A stretch of 64,000 bases of DNA. Origin: Beijerinckiaceae bacterium (GTDB lineage: Bacteria; Pseudomonadota; Alphaproteobacteria; Rhizobiales; Beijerinckiaceae). Below are positions 1 through 11,442 of the stretch, in pieces. Numbering within the stretch: the first letter of the stretch is position 1; each line of letters begins with the position of its first letter. Where the stretch lies: NCBI GenBank assembly GCA_019745195.1, contig JAIETL010000005.1, positions 1-64,000 of the forward strand. The letters run 5' to 3'. The notes below the pieces were generated by a model. The model had not been told where the DNA came from and did no database searches. It saw only the letters and a program-made list of their open reading frames with translations. The translations under genes and the position numbers were made by a program.

Positions 1-80
1 GTGGCCGCCTGACCAGCCCGGCCAAAGCCGGCATCGGGGTGGCTCCGCGAAGCTACACCACCATCAGGGACACGACCGGA

Positions 81-172
81 AGCGCGTCTCGAAGGACGCT
101 CCAGAAGACGCTTGCCTGAGCGAACTGGAGCATCCTTCGAGACGCCGCTTTCGCGGCTCCTCAGGATGAGGG
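81..172. repeat. Intergenic palindrome, family A (left arm truncated)
   Basis: An imperfect palindrome with the arms GTCTCGAAGGA(C/T)GCTCCAG and CTGGAGCATCCTTCGAGAC, followed by the family end CTCCTCAGGATGAGGG. Full copies lie at 3313, 41630 and 58610. This copy lacks the outer left arm. The stretch 1-217 holds no gene I can support; a stop codon at 10-12 could end a gene lying before the window. Confidence 0.85.
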
Positions 173-217
173 TCAAAAACCCAGGAGCGATTCTTTTGGG
201 GTTCCGCGCGCGCTCCG

Positions 218-1177
218 TCACGATTTCCTGAGCTTTTCCGTTTCGGGCTTCTCCTGGCCGAGCGCGACGATGCCGCGCCTGATCGCGCGCGTCCGGGTGA
301 AATGCCGGTGCAGCGTCTCGCCGTCGCCATAGCGGATGGCGCGGGTGAGCAGCGACAGATCCTCGCTGAAGCGGCCGAGCATCTCGAGCACCGCGTCCTT
401 GTTGTGCAGGAAGACGTCGCGCCACATCGTCGGATCGGAGGCGGCGATGCGGGTGAAATCGCGGAAGCCGCCGGCCGAGAACTTGATCACCTCCGACTGC
501 GTCACCGCCGCCAGATCCTCGGCCGTGCCGACGATGGTGTAGGCGATCAGGTGGGGGAGGTGGCTCGTGATGCCGAGCACGAGGTCGTGGTGCTGCGGCG
601 TCATCACCTCGACAATCGCGCCCATGCCCTCCCAGAGCTGGCGCGTGCGGGTGACCGCGTTCTCGTCGGCCCCCTCCGGTGGCGTCAGGATGCACCAGCG
701 GTCGAGGAAGAGGCTGGAGAAGCCGGCGTCGGGGCCGGAATTCTCCGTGCCCGCGACCGGATGGGCCGGCACGAAATGGACGCCTTGCGGCAGATGCGGC
801 GTCACCGCCTCGACCACGGCGTTCTTCACCGAGCCGACATCCGAGAGGATCGCGCCCGGCTTGAGCGCGCTTGCGATCTCGGCTGCGACCGTCCCACAGG
901 CCCCGACAGGTACGCACAGGATGATGTGGTCGGCGTCGCGCGCGGCCTCGGCCGCGCTTTCGGCGATGCGATGGCCGAGCCCGAGTTCCCGCGCGCGCTG
1001 GCGCACGGCCTCGTCGCGGTCGGCCAGCACGATCTCGCCGGCGAGGTTGAAGGCTTTTGCGGCATGGGCGATCGAGGAACCGATCAGCCCGATCCCGATG
1101 ATGGCGAGCCGCCCGAAGACGGGCTCCTCGCGCCGCGTCGCGAAACTGTCCGCAGGCGGTGCGGCAGGCATGGTCAT
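218..1177 (-). CDS. tyrC: Prephenate/arogenate dehydrogenase family protein
   Basis: 319 aa. It catalyses NAD(P)-dependent oxidative decarboxylation of prephenate or arogenate in tyrosine synthesis, in the cytoplasm. The N-terminal Rossmann motif GIGLIGSS spans residues 28-35, SDVGSVK is at 113-119, and the family's HPVAGTE motif starts at residue 140 with the catalytic-type His. The ATG at 1177 overlaps the hisC stop as ATGA, so it is translationally coupled to hisC; a longer frame upstream only re-reads hisC. An aminotransferase next to this enzyme suggests joint aromatic amino acid synthesis. Prephenate versus arogenate preference cannot be read from sequence by eye. Confidence 0.93.
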   Translation of the reverse strand: MTMPAAPPADSFATRREEPVFGRLAIIGIGLIGSSIAHAAKAFNLAGEIVLADRDEAVRQRARELGLGHRIAESAAEAARDADHIILCVPVGACGTVAAEIASALKPGAILSDVGSVKNAVVEAVTPHLPQGVHFVPAHPVAGTENSGPDAGFSSLFLDRWCILTPPEGADENAVTRTRQLWEGMGAIVEVMTPQHHDLVLGITSHLPHLIAYTIVGTAEDLAAVTQSEVIKFSAGGFRDFTRIAASDPTMWRDVFLHNKDAVLEMLGRFSEDLSLLTRAIRYGDGETLHRHFTRTRAIRRGIVALGQEKPETEKLRKS

Positions 1178-2280
1178 GGCGTGTCTTTCAGGAAGTCTGT
1201 CAAAGCCGCGACGACGAGGCGGTTGGCCTCCTCGCTGCCGATCGTCATGCGCAAGGCGCCCGGCAGCCCATAGGCCCCGACGCCGCGCAGGATCAGCCCG
1301 CGTTGCGACAGGAAGGCGTCGGCCTCCTTCGCTGTGCGGCCCGGCGTCTGCGGGAAATGGATCAGCACGAAATTGCCGACCGAGGGCGTCACGCTCAGGC
1401 CGAGCTTTTCCAGCTCGGCGGTCGTCCATGCCAGCCAGCGGTCGTTGTGCGCGATCGCGCCGGCGACATGGGCCTCGTCGGCGATGGCGGCGGCTCCCGC
1501 CTCGATGGCGGCGCCATTGACGTTGAACGGTCCCCGGATGCGGTTCAGCGCATCCACCAGATGGGCCGGCCCGTAGAGCCAGCCGAGGCGCAGATTCGCC
1601 AGCCCATAGATCTTCGAAAACGTCCGCGTCATCACGACATTGTCGCAGGTCGCGACCAGTTCGAGCCCGGACGCATAGTCGTTGCGCCGGACATATTCGG
1701 CATAGGCCGCGTCGAGCACGAGCAGCACATGGGAGGGGAGGCCGGCCTGCAGCCGCTTGACCTCGTCGAAGGGGATGTAGGTGCCGGTCGGGTTGTTGGG
1801 GTTGGCAAGGAAGACGATCTTGGTCCGCGGCGTCACGGCCGCGAGGATCGCGTCGATGTCGGCGGTGTAATTTTTCTCCGGCACGACGACGGGCTTGCCG
1901 CCCATGGCCATGATCGCGATGCGGTAGACGAGGAAGCCGTGCTCCGTGAACACGCCCTCGTCGCCGGGACCGAGATAGGCCTTGGTGATCAGTTCCAGCA
2001 GCTCGTCCGAGCCGTTGCCGCAGATGATGCGGCCCGCGTCGAGCCCGTAGCGCCCCGCGATCGCCTCGCGCAGCCTGGTCGAGGAACCGTCGGGATAGAG
2101 TTCGAGCTTGGCCGAGAGCCCGCCGAAGGCTGCGACCGCCTTGGGGCTCGGGCCCAGTGGCGTCTCGTTGGAGGAGAGCTTGTGCAGCTTTACGCCGGCC
2201 GGCGCGGCCGATTTGCCGGGCACATAGGCCTCGATGTCGAGGACGCCGGGGCGGGGGGTGGGGCGGGATGCGGTGGTCAT
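1174..2280 (-). CDS. hisC: Histidinol-phosphate/aromatic aminotransferase
   Basis: 368 aa, a fold-type I PLP aminotransferase of the HisC family. The pyridoxal lysine lies in TFSKIYGL (Lys223), the motif NPNNPTGT is at 160-167, and the N-terminal [13 protein letters not shown] segment is typical of HisC. It either converts imidazole-acetol phosphate in histidine synthesis or transaminates prephenate/aromatic keto acids. The coupling to tyrC (4-base overlap) and the chorismate mutase gene just upstream favour at least partial use in aromatic amino acid synthesis. No other his gene is nearby. Confidence 0.92.
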   Translation of the reverse strand: MTTASRPTPRPGVLDIEAYVPGKSAAPAGVKLHKLSSNETPLGPSPKAVAAFGGLSAKLELYPDGSSTRLREAIAGRYGLDAGRIICGNGSDELLELITKAYLGPGDEGVFTEHGFLVYRIAIMAMGGKPVVVPEKNYTADIDAILAAVTPRTKIVFLANPNNPTGTYIPFDEVKRLQAGLPSHVLLVLDAAYAEYVRRNDYASGLELVATCDNVVMTRTFSKIYGLANLRLGWLYGPAHLVDALNRIRGPFNVNGAAIEAGAAAIADEAHVAGAIAHNDRWLAWTTAELEKLGLSVTPSVGNFVLIHFPQTPGRTAKEADAFLSQRGLILRGVGAYGLPGALRMTIGSEEANRLVVAALTDFLKDTP

Positions 2281-2311
2281 GGCTCTAACTTTCGGTTTCG
2301 CTTTCCTCCTC

Positions 2312-2421
2312 CGTCATCCCGGACAAGCGGCGGAGCCGCGCCGCTCCGGGATCCATCATCGAGCACAGACTGAACTCTATGATGGATCCCGGAGCTCCGC
2401 TTCGCTGCGTCCGGGATGACG
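2312..2421. repeat. Intergenic palindrome, family B
   Basis: An inverted repeat with outer ends CGTCATCCCGGACAAGCGG and GTCCGGGATGACG. A central segment also pairs (GGGATCCATCAT with ATGATGGATCCC). It separates hisC from the chorismate mutase gene. Related copies are at 8997 and 31543. Confidence 0.85.
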
Positions 2422-2452
2422 GCGGTGGGTCAGGAGCAAGACATGAAACGGT

Positions 2453-3289
2453 TCACGAACGGACGGATTTGACGGAAAAACGCGCGGCGTGGCTGCCGAT
2501 CTCGGAGAAGTCGCTCAGGCCCGCCGGCTCCAGCGCCTTGCGGATGGCGCTCTGGTCGGCCTCGCCCGACGCCGCGACCAGCAGCGAGAGATGCGAGCCG
2601 TCCGCCGCGCTGGCCGAGACCTCGGCGAGATGCTGCGCGAGCCCGGCACGGAGAGCGTCCGACCAGCGCTCGACACGGGCCGCATAAAGCACGATCTCGC
2701 GCACCGCCGCATCCGCCAGCGGCTTGGCGACGCAGTAGACCGGCGTGCCGGCCGGATGGTCGGGTCGTTCGATGAAGGGCAGCCGGGCGATGATCTTGGG
2801 GGTGTCGGGGCCGATCAGCTCGCGCCACCAGATGCCGGCGCTGGCCCCCTGGTCCATGCGGAAGATGCCGAGATCGCCGGCCGAATCCGCCACGGCGCGG
2901 ATCACCGCGCGCGCATCCTCATGCGTGTCGAAGGGCACTGTGAAGCCGAAATGGAAGCGGGCGGAATCGCGCATCGCGGCATCGCCGCCGGACACGTCGG
3001 CATGCACGGCATAGTTCGCCTGCACATAGGTGAAGGTCGCGATGATGATGCGCCAGATGCCCTCGATCGTATCGAGCGGCAGCAGGCCCTGATGCCGCAA
3101 GGCGAGCCGCTTCATCATGTCGGCCTCGCGGCCCGGCCGGAAGGCCGAGCCCGACACTTGCGTCTTCTTGACCGCGATCAGCGTCTCGATGATCGAGGAG
3201 CGCTCCATCAGCAGCGCATGCATCTCGCTGTCGATGCGGTCGATCCCGGCGCGCAGATCGGCGAGGGTGGTGGGAGCGGCTTGGGTCAT
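2453..3289 (-). CDS. Chorismate mutase with C-terminal extension
   Basis: 278 aa. Residues 10-95 form an AroQ-type helical chorismate mutase domain: DRIDSEMHALLMER near residue 17, then paired lysines at 41-42 and FRPGREADMMKRL from residue 50, giving the basic residues of the active site. It converts chorismate to prephenate, the substrate of the neighbouring tyrC product. Residues 105-278 form a second domain resembling a degenerate prephenate dehydratase/ACT region, which I cannot assign. The start is placed at 3289 (MTQAAPTT); the earlier in-frame ATG at 3319 lies inside a palindromic repeat and is unlikely to be used. Confidence 0.82.
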   Translation of the reverse strand: MTQAAPTTLADLRAGIDRIDSEMHALLMERSSIIETLIAVKKTQVSGSAFRPGREADMMKRLALRHQGLLPLDTIEGIWRIIIATFTYVQANYAVHADVSGGDAAMRDSARFHFGFTVPFDTHEDARAVIRAVADSAGDLGIFRMDQGASAGIWWRELIGPDTPKIIARLPFIERPDHPAGTPVYCVAKPLADAAVREIVLYAARVERWSDALRAGLAQHLAEVSASAADGSHLSLLVAASGEADQSAIRKALEPAGLSDFSEIGSHAARFSVKSVRS

Positions 3290-3312
3290 GATGTGGCGCT
3301 GTCGGTTTACAG

Positions 3313-3415
3313 CCCTCATCCTGACGAGCCGCGCAGCGGCGTCTCGAAGGATGCTCCAGTGTGCTCTGGGACGATCCTTCGAGACGCGGACATCGTCCGC
3401 TCCTCAGGATGAGGG
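3313..3415. repeat. Intergenic palindrome, family A
   Basis: A complete copy with ends CCCTCATCCTGACGAGC and GCTCCTCAGGATGAGGG and inner arms around GTCTCGAAGGATGCTCCAG. It lies upstream of the chorismate mutase gene, between it and the divergent metX. Confidence 0.88.
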
Positions 3416-3481
3416 CTGAGGGTAGGTAGCTCCATAGCGCCGTCCTATGGCATTGGCAAAGCCGGCTCACGCATCCGCGCG

Positions 3482-3511
3482 TTGACAGGCGCGCGCGCAG
3501 GCGGCATCGAT
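3482..3511 (+). promoter_or_regulatory. Possible sigma-70 promoter of metX
   Basis: A perfect TTGACA stands at 3482-3487, with a weak ATCGAT at 3506-3511 after an 18-base spacer. This would give a leader of about 55 bases before the metX ATG. Only the -35 box is convincing. A small hairpin GTTCG/CGAAC follows at about 3515-3530. Confidence 0.35.
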
Positions 3512-3574
3512 CAGGTTCGATTTTCCGAACGAGCCGACCGGCAAGACAAATCATTGCTGTCAAAGCGGACGTTG

Positions 3575-4744
3575 ATGAGCGATCTTTCCTTGAGCCTGGC
3601 CGATCCGCTGAAGGAGGCCAACGAGCCGTCCAGCCCTGTCGCGCGCTTCGGGCCCGAAACGCCGCTCGCGATGGATTGCGGCGTCAGGCTCGACCATTGG
3701 CAGATCGCCTACCAGACCTATGGCGAGCTCAATGCCACCCGCTCGAACGCGATCCTCGTCTGCCACGCTTTGACCGGCGACCAGCATGTCGCCAGCCGCA
3801 ACCCGATCACCGGCAAGGGCGGCTGGTGGACGGCCATGATCGGGCCGGGCAAGCCGATCGACACCGGGCGCTTCTTCGTGATCTGCGCCAATGTCATCGG
3901 CGGCTGCACCGGCACCACCGGCCCGGCCTCGACCAATCCGGAGACGGGCAAGCCCTGGGGCCTCGCCTTCCCGATGGTGACGATCCGCGACATGGTGCGC
4001 GCGCAGGCCCTGCTGCTGGAGGCGCTTGGAATCGGGAGCCTGTTCGCCGTCGTCGGCGGTTCGATGGGCGGCATGCAGGTTCTGCAATGGGCTGCGAGCT
4101 ACCCGGAGCGCGTCTTCTCCGCCTTGCCGCTGGCGACCGGCGCAAAACATTCGGCCCAGAACATCGCCTTCCACGAGGTCGGCCGCCAGGCGGTGATGGC
4201 CGATCCCGACTGGCGCGGCGGGCGCTATCTGGAGGAGGGCACGCGGCCGGCCAAGGGGTTGTCCGTCGCCCGCATGGGCGCGCACATCACCTATCTCTCC
4301 GAGCCGGCGCTGCACCGCAAGTTCGGCCGCAAGCTGCAGGACCGCGAGGCGCCGACCTTCTCCTTCGACGCGGATTTTCAGGTCGAGAGCTATCTGCGCC
4401 ATCAGGGCGTCAGTTTCGTCGAGCGTTTCGACGCCAATTCCTATCTCTACGTCACCCGCGCCATGGACTATTTCGACCTCGCCGCCGACCATGACGGCGT
4501 GCTGGCCAAGGCTTTCGCCGGCACGAAGACGCGCTTCTGCGTCGCCTCATTCACCTCGGACTGGCTGTTCCCGACCTCGGATTCGCGCGCCATCGTGCAT
4601 GCGCTGAACGCGGCGGGCGCGTCGGTCTCCTTCGTCGAGCTCGAGAGCGACAAGGGCCACGACGCCTTCCTGCTGGAAGAGCCCAACCTCTTCGCGACGA
4701 CGCGCGGCTTCATCGGGGCTGCGGCGCGGGCGAGGGGGATTTGA
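3575..4744 (+). CDS. metX: Homoserine O-acyltransferase
   Basis: 389 aa alpha/beta-hydrolase that acylates L-homoserine (acetyl or succinyl donor) in methionine synthesis, in the cytoplasm. The nucleophile elbow GGSMGG has Ser163; the Asp lies in [11 protein letters not shown] and the His in [10 protein letters not shown], completing the triad. [12 protein letters not shown] is the usual MetX block. The start at 3575 (MSDLSL) is chosen over a GC-rich in-frame extension to 3482 that has no family similarity. metW follows after a palindromic repeat, the classic alphaproteobacterial metXW pair. Confidence 0.95.
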   Translation: MSDLSLSLADPLKEANEPSSPVARFGPETPLAMDCGVRLDHWQIAYQTYGELNATRSNAILVCHALTGDQHVASRNPITGKGGWWTAMIGPGKPIDTGRFFVICANVIGGCTGTTGPASTNPETGKPWGLAFPMVTIRDMVRAQALLLEALGIGSLFAVVGGSMGGMQVLQWAASYPERVFSALPLATGAKHSAQNIAFHEVGRQAVMADPDWRGGRYLEEGTRPAKGLSVARMGAHITYLSEPALHRKFGRKLQDREAPTFSFDADFQVESYLRHQGVSFVERFDANSYLYVTRAMDYFDLAADHDGVLAKAFAGTKTRFCVASFTSDWLFPTSDSRAIVHALNAAGASVSFVELESDKGHDAFLLEEPNLFATTRGFIGAAARARGI

Positions 4745-4775
4745 TGGCGATGCTTCATCGGTCAGCGCCGGCTTC

Positions 4776-4917
4776 TCTTCTCCCCTTGCGGGAAAAGGTG
4801 GCCGCGAAGCGGACGGATGAGGGGTCGCGCCGCCGTTTCCGATCGCGTTCAGAACGCATCACGCCGCAGCGCAGCGCGACCCCTCACCCTAGCCCTCTCC
4901 CGCAAGGGGAGAGGGGA
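4776..4917. repeat. Intergenic palindrome, family D
   Basis: An inverted repeat with arms TCTCCCCTTGCGGGAAAAGG and CTCTCCCGCAAGGGGAGAGG and inner GGATGAGGGGTCGCGC / GCGCGACCCCTCACC. It separates metX from metW. Relatives are at 5597 and 39674. Confidence 0.88.
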
Positions 4918-4946
4918 CAGGGCGGCGCTTCCAGAGCCCTCTGCCC

Positions 4947-5570
4947 ATGACCCTCCCCGACCAACACACCTCCCGCATCGACCTGAAGCTCGTCGCCGAG
5001 ATGGTGACGCCAGGCTCGCGCGTGCTTGATGTCGGCTGCGGCGACGGCGAATTGCTGGCGCTGCTGGCCGAAACCCGGAACGTCGATGCGCGCGGCATCG
5101 AACTGTCGCGCGAGGGCGTCGCCGGCTGTGTCGCACGCGGCCTCTCGGTCATTCAGGGCGACGCCGACACCGACCTCGCCGACTATCCCGATGACAGCTT
5201 CGACTACGTCATCCTGTCCCAGACCATCCAGGCGACGCGCAATCCCCGGCTCGTGCTGGAGCACATGCTCAGGATCGGCCGGCGCGCCATCGTCTCCTTT
5301 CCGAATTTCGGGCATTGGCGCATGCGCTCCCAGGTCTTCTTCAAGGGCCGCATGCCCGTGACGGATTCGCTGCCTTTTGACTGGTGGGACACGCCCAACA
5401 TCCACTTCTGCACGATCCGCGACTTCGTCGCGCTCTGCGACGCGGTCGGCGCGGAGCGCGAGCGCGCGGTCGCGCTCGACGCGGCGGGCGGCAGGGTTGG
5501 GCTGAATGCGCCGTGGTGGCTGTGGAACCTGTTTGGCGCGCAGGCGGTGTTTTTGTTGAAGCGGGGGTGA
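4947..5570 (+). CDS. metW: Methionine biosynthesis protein MetW
   Basis: 207 aa class I SAM-dependent methyltransferase-like protein. Motif I, VLDVGCGDGEL, is at residues 26-36. The region SFPNFGHWRMR and the segment DWWDTPNIHFCTIRDF are diagnostic of MetW. It works with MetX in homoserine acylation; its exact catalytic role is not settled for the family. It is probably in one operon with metX despite the repeat between them. Confidence 0.94.
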   Translation: MTLPDQHTSRIDLKLVAEMVTPGSRVLDVGCGDGELLALLAETRNVDARGIELSREGVAGCVARGLSVIQGDADTDLADYPDDSFDYVILSQTIQATRNPRLVLEHMLRIGRRAIVSFPNFGHWRMRSQVFFKGRMPVTDSLPFDWWDTPNIHFCTIRDFVALCDAVGAERERAVALDAAGGRVGLNAPWWLWNLFGAQAVFLLKRG

Positions 5571-5596
5571 GTGTCCAAGGAAGCGCCGACGGAGAA

Positions 5597-5707
5597 CCCC
5601 TCCCCCTTGTGGGGAGGGGCAGGGGTGGGGGGCGAACGACCGGGCGAGCGCTCACCAGGCGGGACGCCCCCCATCCCCATACCCTTCCCCACAAGGGGGA
5701 AGGGAGG
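5597..5707. repeat. Intergenic palindrome, family D variant
   Basis: Arms CCTCCCCCTTGTGGGGAGGG and CCTTCCCCACAAGGGGGAAGG enclose a GGGGTGGGGGGCG / CGCCCCCCATCCCC inner stem. It lies between the convergent metW and clpB genes and may act as a two-way terminator structure. Confidence 0.8.
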
Positions 5708-5769
5708 AGCGCTGTCCCCTTCGGTCTGCTCGAGTCTCATATGGTAGCCGGGGCGTGAGGCGTATCACC

Positions 5770-8391
<2,622 letters not shown>

Positions 8392-8570
8392 GGTCTTTGC
8401 ACTCCGCCCGCCGGCGCGCCCCGTGGCGACGCTGATCCGGCTGCCTTTCGTCAGGATAGGGCTCCGGGAGGACACCCTTCCCGCAAGAGATAGGTGTGGC
8501 ATCCGCGCAACGGAAGGGGTGTCGGCAGGTATGGTTGACCGGGATGCAGCCGGCCGGGCAGCATGCGCCG

Positions 8571-8918
8571 ATGGTGGGCACGAAACGGCAGCAGTCGATC
8601 CGGAAAGCCCTGCGGGCGCTCGCGCCCGGCATCCCCTTGTCGGATGCCGAGGCGGTGGTCACCCTCGCCGAGCGCCGGCACATGAAGGATCTGCCGCCGG
8701 CGACCGCGCTCTGGCTCGCGCTCGGCAGCCATGTCCGGCATGTCCATACCGACTATGAGCAGTTGCTCGCCGATGGCTACGAGCGCGAAGCGGCGCGCTT
8801 CTTCGTCGCCGACGACACCGACGATGTTCTCGCCGGCTGGGGCTGCCAGCGCTCGGTGGCTGAGTTTGTCGAGGAGGCGGAGGAAGAGGCGATCAGGGTG
8901 CGCGTCCCGAAGCGGTGA
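8571..8918 (+). CDS. DUF2293 family protein
   Basis: 115 aa. The segment [19 protein letters not shown] followed by [20 protein letters not shown] and [19 protein letters not shown] matches the DUF2293 family of small alphaproteobacterial proteins of unknown function. ATG 8571 is chosen because similarity begins just after it; an upstream ATG at 8496 would run back towards clpB. Divergent from clpB, with 179 bases between the starts. Confidence 0.75.
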   Translation: MVGTKRQQSIRKALRALAPGIPLSDAEAVVTLAERRHMKDLPPATALWLALGSHVRHVHTDYEQLLADGYEREAARFFVADDTDDVLAGWGCQRSVAEFVEEAEEEAIRVRVPKR

Positions 8919-8996
8919 TGAAAACGATGCAAGGATTTGATCTGATTTCGACGCTGCGCCCAGATAACCTGCGTCCAATGTCGTTTTGAACCACGC

Positions 8997-9097
8997 CGTC
9001 ATCCCGGGCAAGCGAAGCGCAGAGCCGGGATCCATTCCGGAACCGTTCAGGCCTGGATGCCGGAGCGGCGCGGCTAACGCCGCTTGTCCGGGGTGAC
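8997..9097. repeat. Intergenic palindrome, family B
   Basis: Ends CGTCATCCCGGGCAAGC and GCTTGTCCGGGGTGAC with a partly paired centre. Located just before the MOSC gene. Confidence 0.82.
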
Positions 9098-9140
9098 AGC
9101 GTTGTTTTGATTGCCAGAGTTGTTCGAACGAAAGCCTCTC

Positions 9141-9938
9141 ATGCGCATCGCCTCGCTTTATCGCTACCCTGTCAAGGGGCTCTCGCCCGAGCGCCTGCCG
9201 AGCGCCGTTCTCGAGACGGACGGCTACTTCCCCGGCGACCGGCTCTTCGCGATCGAGAACGGCCCGTCGGGCTTCGATGCCGCCGAGCCGCAGCACCAGC
9301 CCAAGATCAAGTTCCTGATGCTGATGCGCCATGAGATGCTGGCGCGGCTGCGTACGCGGTTCGACGACGCCAGCGGCGATCTCGTCATCGCCTATGAGGG
9401 CGGCGAGGTTCTGCGCGCCAGCACGGCGACCGCCGAGGGCAGGGGGCTGATCGCGGCGTTCTTCGAGGGCTTCATGCCCGACGAGCTGCGCGGCAAGCCG
9501 CGCCTGCTGAGCGCGCCTGACGGCTTCCGCTTCACCGATTCGCGCTCGGGCTATGTCTCGATCATCAACCTCGCCAGCGTCGCCGATCTGGAGAGCCGCA
9601 TCGGCTCAGCCCTCGATCCGCTGCGCTTCCGCGGCAACATCATGGTCGAGGGCCTCGCGCCCTGGGCCGAGTTCGATCTCGTCGGGCGGGAGTTGACGGC
9701 CCCGTCCGGCCTGCGGCTCAGGGTGACCAAGCGCATCGACCGCTGCGCGGCGACCAATGTCGATCCGGTGACGGGCATTCGCGACCTGCAGATCCCGAAG
9801 GCCCTGATGAGCGCCTATGGCCACATCGATTGCGGGGTCTATTGCGAGATCGTCGCGGGAGGCCGTCTGGCCGAGGGCGAGCGGCTCACGGTCGGGGCAG
9901 GCGAGGCTCCGCAACGCGCGGGTCTCGGCATCGCCTGA
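9141..9938 (+). CDS. MOSC domain protein with N-terminal beta barrel
   Basis: 265 aa. The N terminus MRIASLYRYPVKGLSPE is typical of MOSC_N beta-barrel proteins. The MOSC core follows with DRLFAIEN early on, SIINLASVADLE in the middle and CAATNVDP late, placing the conserved Cys of the molybdenum-cofactor-sulfurase C-terminal fold. Such proteins bind molybdenum cofactor or sulfur carriers; the substrate here is unknown. Start at 9141 rather than a TTG at 9111. A strong hairpin follows the stop. Confidence 0.85.
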   Translation: MRIASLYRYPVKGLSPERLPSAVLETDGYFPGDRLFAIENGPSGFDAAEPQHQPKIKFLMLMRHEMLARLRTRFDDASGDLVIAYEGGEVLRASTATAEGRGLIAAFFEGFMPDELRGKPRLLSAPDGFRFTDSRSGYVSIINLASVADLESRIGSALDPLRFRGNIMVEGLAPWAEFDLVGRELTAPSGLRLRVTKRIDRCAATNVDPVTGIRDLQIPKALMSAYGHIDCGVYCEIVAGGRLAEGERLTVGAGEAPQRAGLGIA

Positions 9939-9943
9939 ACGAA

Positions 9944-9967
9944 AAAGGGACCCGCGAGGGTCCCTTT
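9944..9967. terminator. Bidirectional terminator hairpin
   Basis: A ten-base perfect stem AAAGGGACCC / GGGTCCCTTT with a four-base loop lies between the convergent MOSC and DUF4167 genes. The A and T ends of the stem can serve as U-tracts on either strand. Confidence 0.85.
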
Positions 9968-9998
9968 CCCTGTCTCTGCTGCAGGCGAGACGCCCGGC

Positions 9999-11078
9999 TC
10001 ACTCGACGGCGTTGTCGCCATCCGAGCCCAGCGCATCCATCACCTCGCGCGGCGAGCGGCGGCGGCGCGGCCGCTTGGGGGCGTCGCCGGCTCCGGCATC
10101 GTCGGGCTCGGCGGCAGGCGCCGATGCGGGAGCCTCGTCGGCCACCGAGATCGGAACCCTGACCGGCGTGGTCAGGAACGAGGGCAGTGCGGCAGCGACG
10201 TCGCCATCGCTGTCGACGGCGTCGGGCTCGCGGCGCGGGCGGCGCTCGGGACGCGGGCCCCGTTCGGGCCGCTCGCTGCGCTCAGGCCGGTCCGGACGTT
10301 CGAAGCGCGGCTCGGGCGCGCGCGGTTGCATGACGGCGTCGGGCTGGTCGGACGGCACCGGGATGTCGGAGCGCGGCGCATCGGGGCGCGGCGCATAGCC
10401 GCCCTGGCCGCCCTCGTTGCGGTCGAAGCGAGGGCGATCCTGCCTGTCGTTACGGTCGAAGCGGCGCGGGCCGTTGCGATCGTTGTTCTGCCGATCGTTG
10501 CCCTGCCGGTCGCCGTTGTTGCGGTCGTGCTGGTGGCGGTCGTTGCGGTTGGGACGGTCGAAACGCTGGCCGTTGCCGCCCTGGCCGTCGGCCTGGCCGC
10601 CCTCTTGGCGGTGGGCGCCGTTGCCGTTGTAGCCATTGCCGTTGAAGTTGGCCTGGCCGCCGTCATTGCTGCGGATCTCGGGCTGGGGGCCGGCGCCGGG
10701 CTGGAAGTCCTGGGCGTCCTCGTCGCCTTCGTCGCCCTCGTCGTCATTGGTCTCGACGAAGCCGCGATTGGGCGGGAAGCTGTGGCCGAACTGCTGGGCC
10801 ATCTGCTCCTGCGCCGCCAGCAGGATGCGGTAGTAGTGCTCCGCATGCTGGAAATAGTTCTCCGCCGCCACCGGGTCGCCCGACGACTGGGCATCGCGCG
10901 CCAGTTGCAGATATTTCTCGGCGACATGCTGCGCGGTGCCGCGGACCTTCACGTCGGGACCGTTGGACTCGTAGCTCCGCTGCAGCGGATTGGGCGCCTT
11001 GCGGTTGCCGTGGTTGTTGCCATTGTTGTTGTTATTGTTGTTACGGCCGCGCATACGCCGGTTCTGACCTGGTCTCAT
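9999..11078 (-). CDS. DUF4167 domain protein, low-complexity
   Basis: 359 aa. The N terminus MRPGQNRRMRGRN and the segment from about residue 30 to 100 (NPLQRSYESNGPDVKVRGTA and AAENYFQHAEHYYRILLAA) form the DUF4167 domain found across Hyphomicrobiales, proposed to be nucleic-acid or ribosome associated but uncharacterised. The rest is disordered, rich in N, R, D, G and P with repeated RFDRN and RPERxERP units, and ends in a basic PKRPRRRRSPRE tail. The start is set by the conserved MRPGQN. It often lies next to prmC and prfA, as here. Confidence 0.88.
   Translation of the reverse strand: MRPGQNRRMRGRNNNNNNNGNNHGNRKAPNPLQRSYESNGPDVKVRGTAQHVAEKYLQLARDAQSSGDPVAAENYFQHAEHYYRILLAAQEQMAQQFGHSFPPNRGFVETNDDEGDEGDEDAQDFQPGAGPQPEIRSNDGGQANFNGNGYNGNGAHRQEGGQADGQGGNGQRFDRPNRNDRHQHDRNNGDRQGNDRQNNDRNGPRRFDRNDRQDRPRFDRNEGGQGGYAPRPDAPRSDIPVPSDQPDAVMQPRAPEPRFERPDRPERSERPERGPRPERRPRREPDAVDSDGDVAAALPSFLTTPVRVPISVADEAPASAPAAEPDDAGAGDAPKRPRRRRSPREVMDALGSDGDNAVE
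11012..11044. repeat. GTT trinucleotide tract encoding poly-Asn
   Basis: A run of GTT/ATT triplets on the plus strand encodes the Asn stretch just after the MRPGQNRRMRGRN start of the DUF4167 protein. A candidate for length variation by slippage. Confidence 0.7.
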
Positions 11079-11442
11079 TCGCGTCTGTCTTTTCGAAGCA
11101 ACCGTTGCGGCGTCATGCGCGTTCCGAAGCATGGCGGGTTGCGACGCCATGCCGGGCTGAGTTGACCTGAAGGGGCGATATGCCGTCTTTGGCCGTCACG
11201 CGCTCTTTTCCAAACCGGAGCGATCTCCGCTCCAAGGGCCGACGAGCGTCAAGGCGCTGTCGGATATCCAAACTGGCTGTGTCAATTTCCGTCTGTCTGC
11301 GGACTTGTCCGGAGGCATCGCTTGGCCGTCGGGACCTGTCCCAAGGGCTCGGCGCTGACGACACCAGCTTCGGCTTGTCTCAGTGCATAGCGGTTTTTGG
11401 CCCGGCATCCAAGCAAATTCGCACAAATGCCTGTGCGTATCG
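11079..11442. other. Intergenic region, DUF4167 promoter region
   Basis: 364 bases between the DUF4167 start and the prmC stop, both on the minus strand. I see no gene. A TTGACA reads on the minus strand at 11285-11280, but no clear -10 box follows at normal spacing. A small hairpin at 11420-11437 may end prmC. Confidence 0.5.
11420..11437 (-). terminator. Weak hairpin after prmC
   Basis: Stem CGCACA/TGTGCG with a six-base loop just past the prmC stop, followed on the minus strand by AATTTGCTT. Short, with only a weak U-tract. Confidence 0.35.

Noticed and set aside
3430..3574. SAM-II riboswitch in the metX leader
   Set aside because: This riboswitch is common before alphaproteobacterial met genes, but the conserved loop and pseudoknot strings I know are absent. 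Only a short GTTCG/CGAAC hairpin is visible.
9999..11078. Plus-strand hydrophobic proteins opposite the DUF4167 gene
   Set aside because: The Val/Ala/Leu-rich frames are mirror images of the Asp/Asn/Arg-rich coding strand; the conserved DUF4167 start fixes the real strand.
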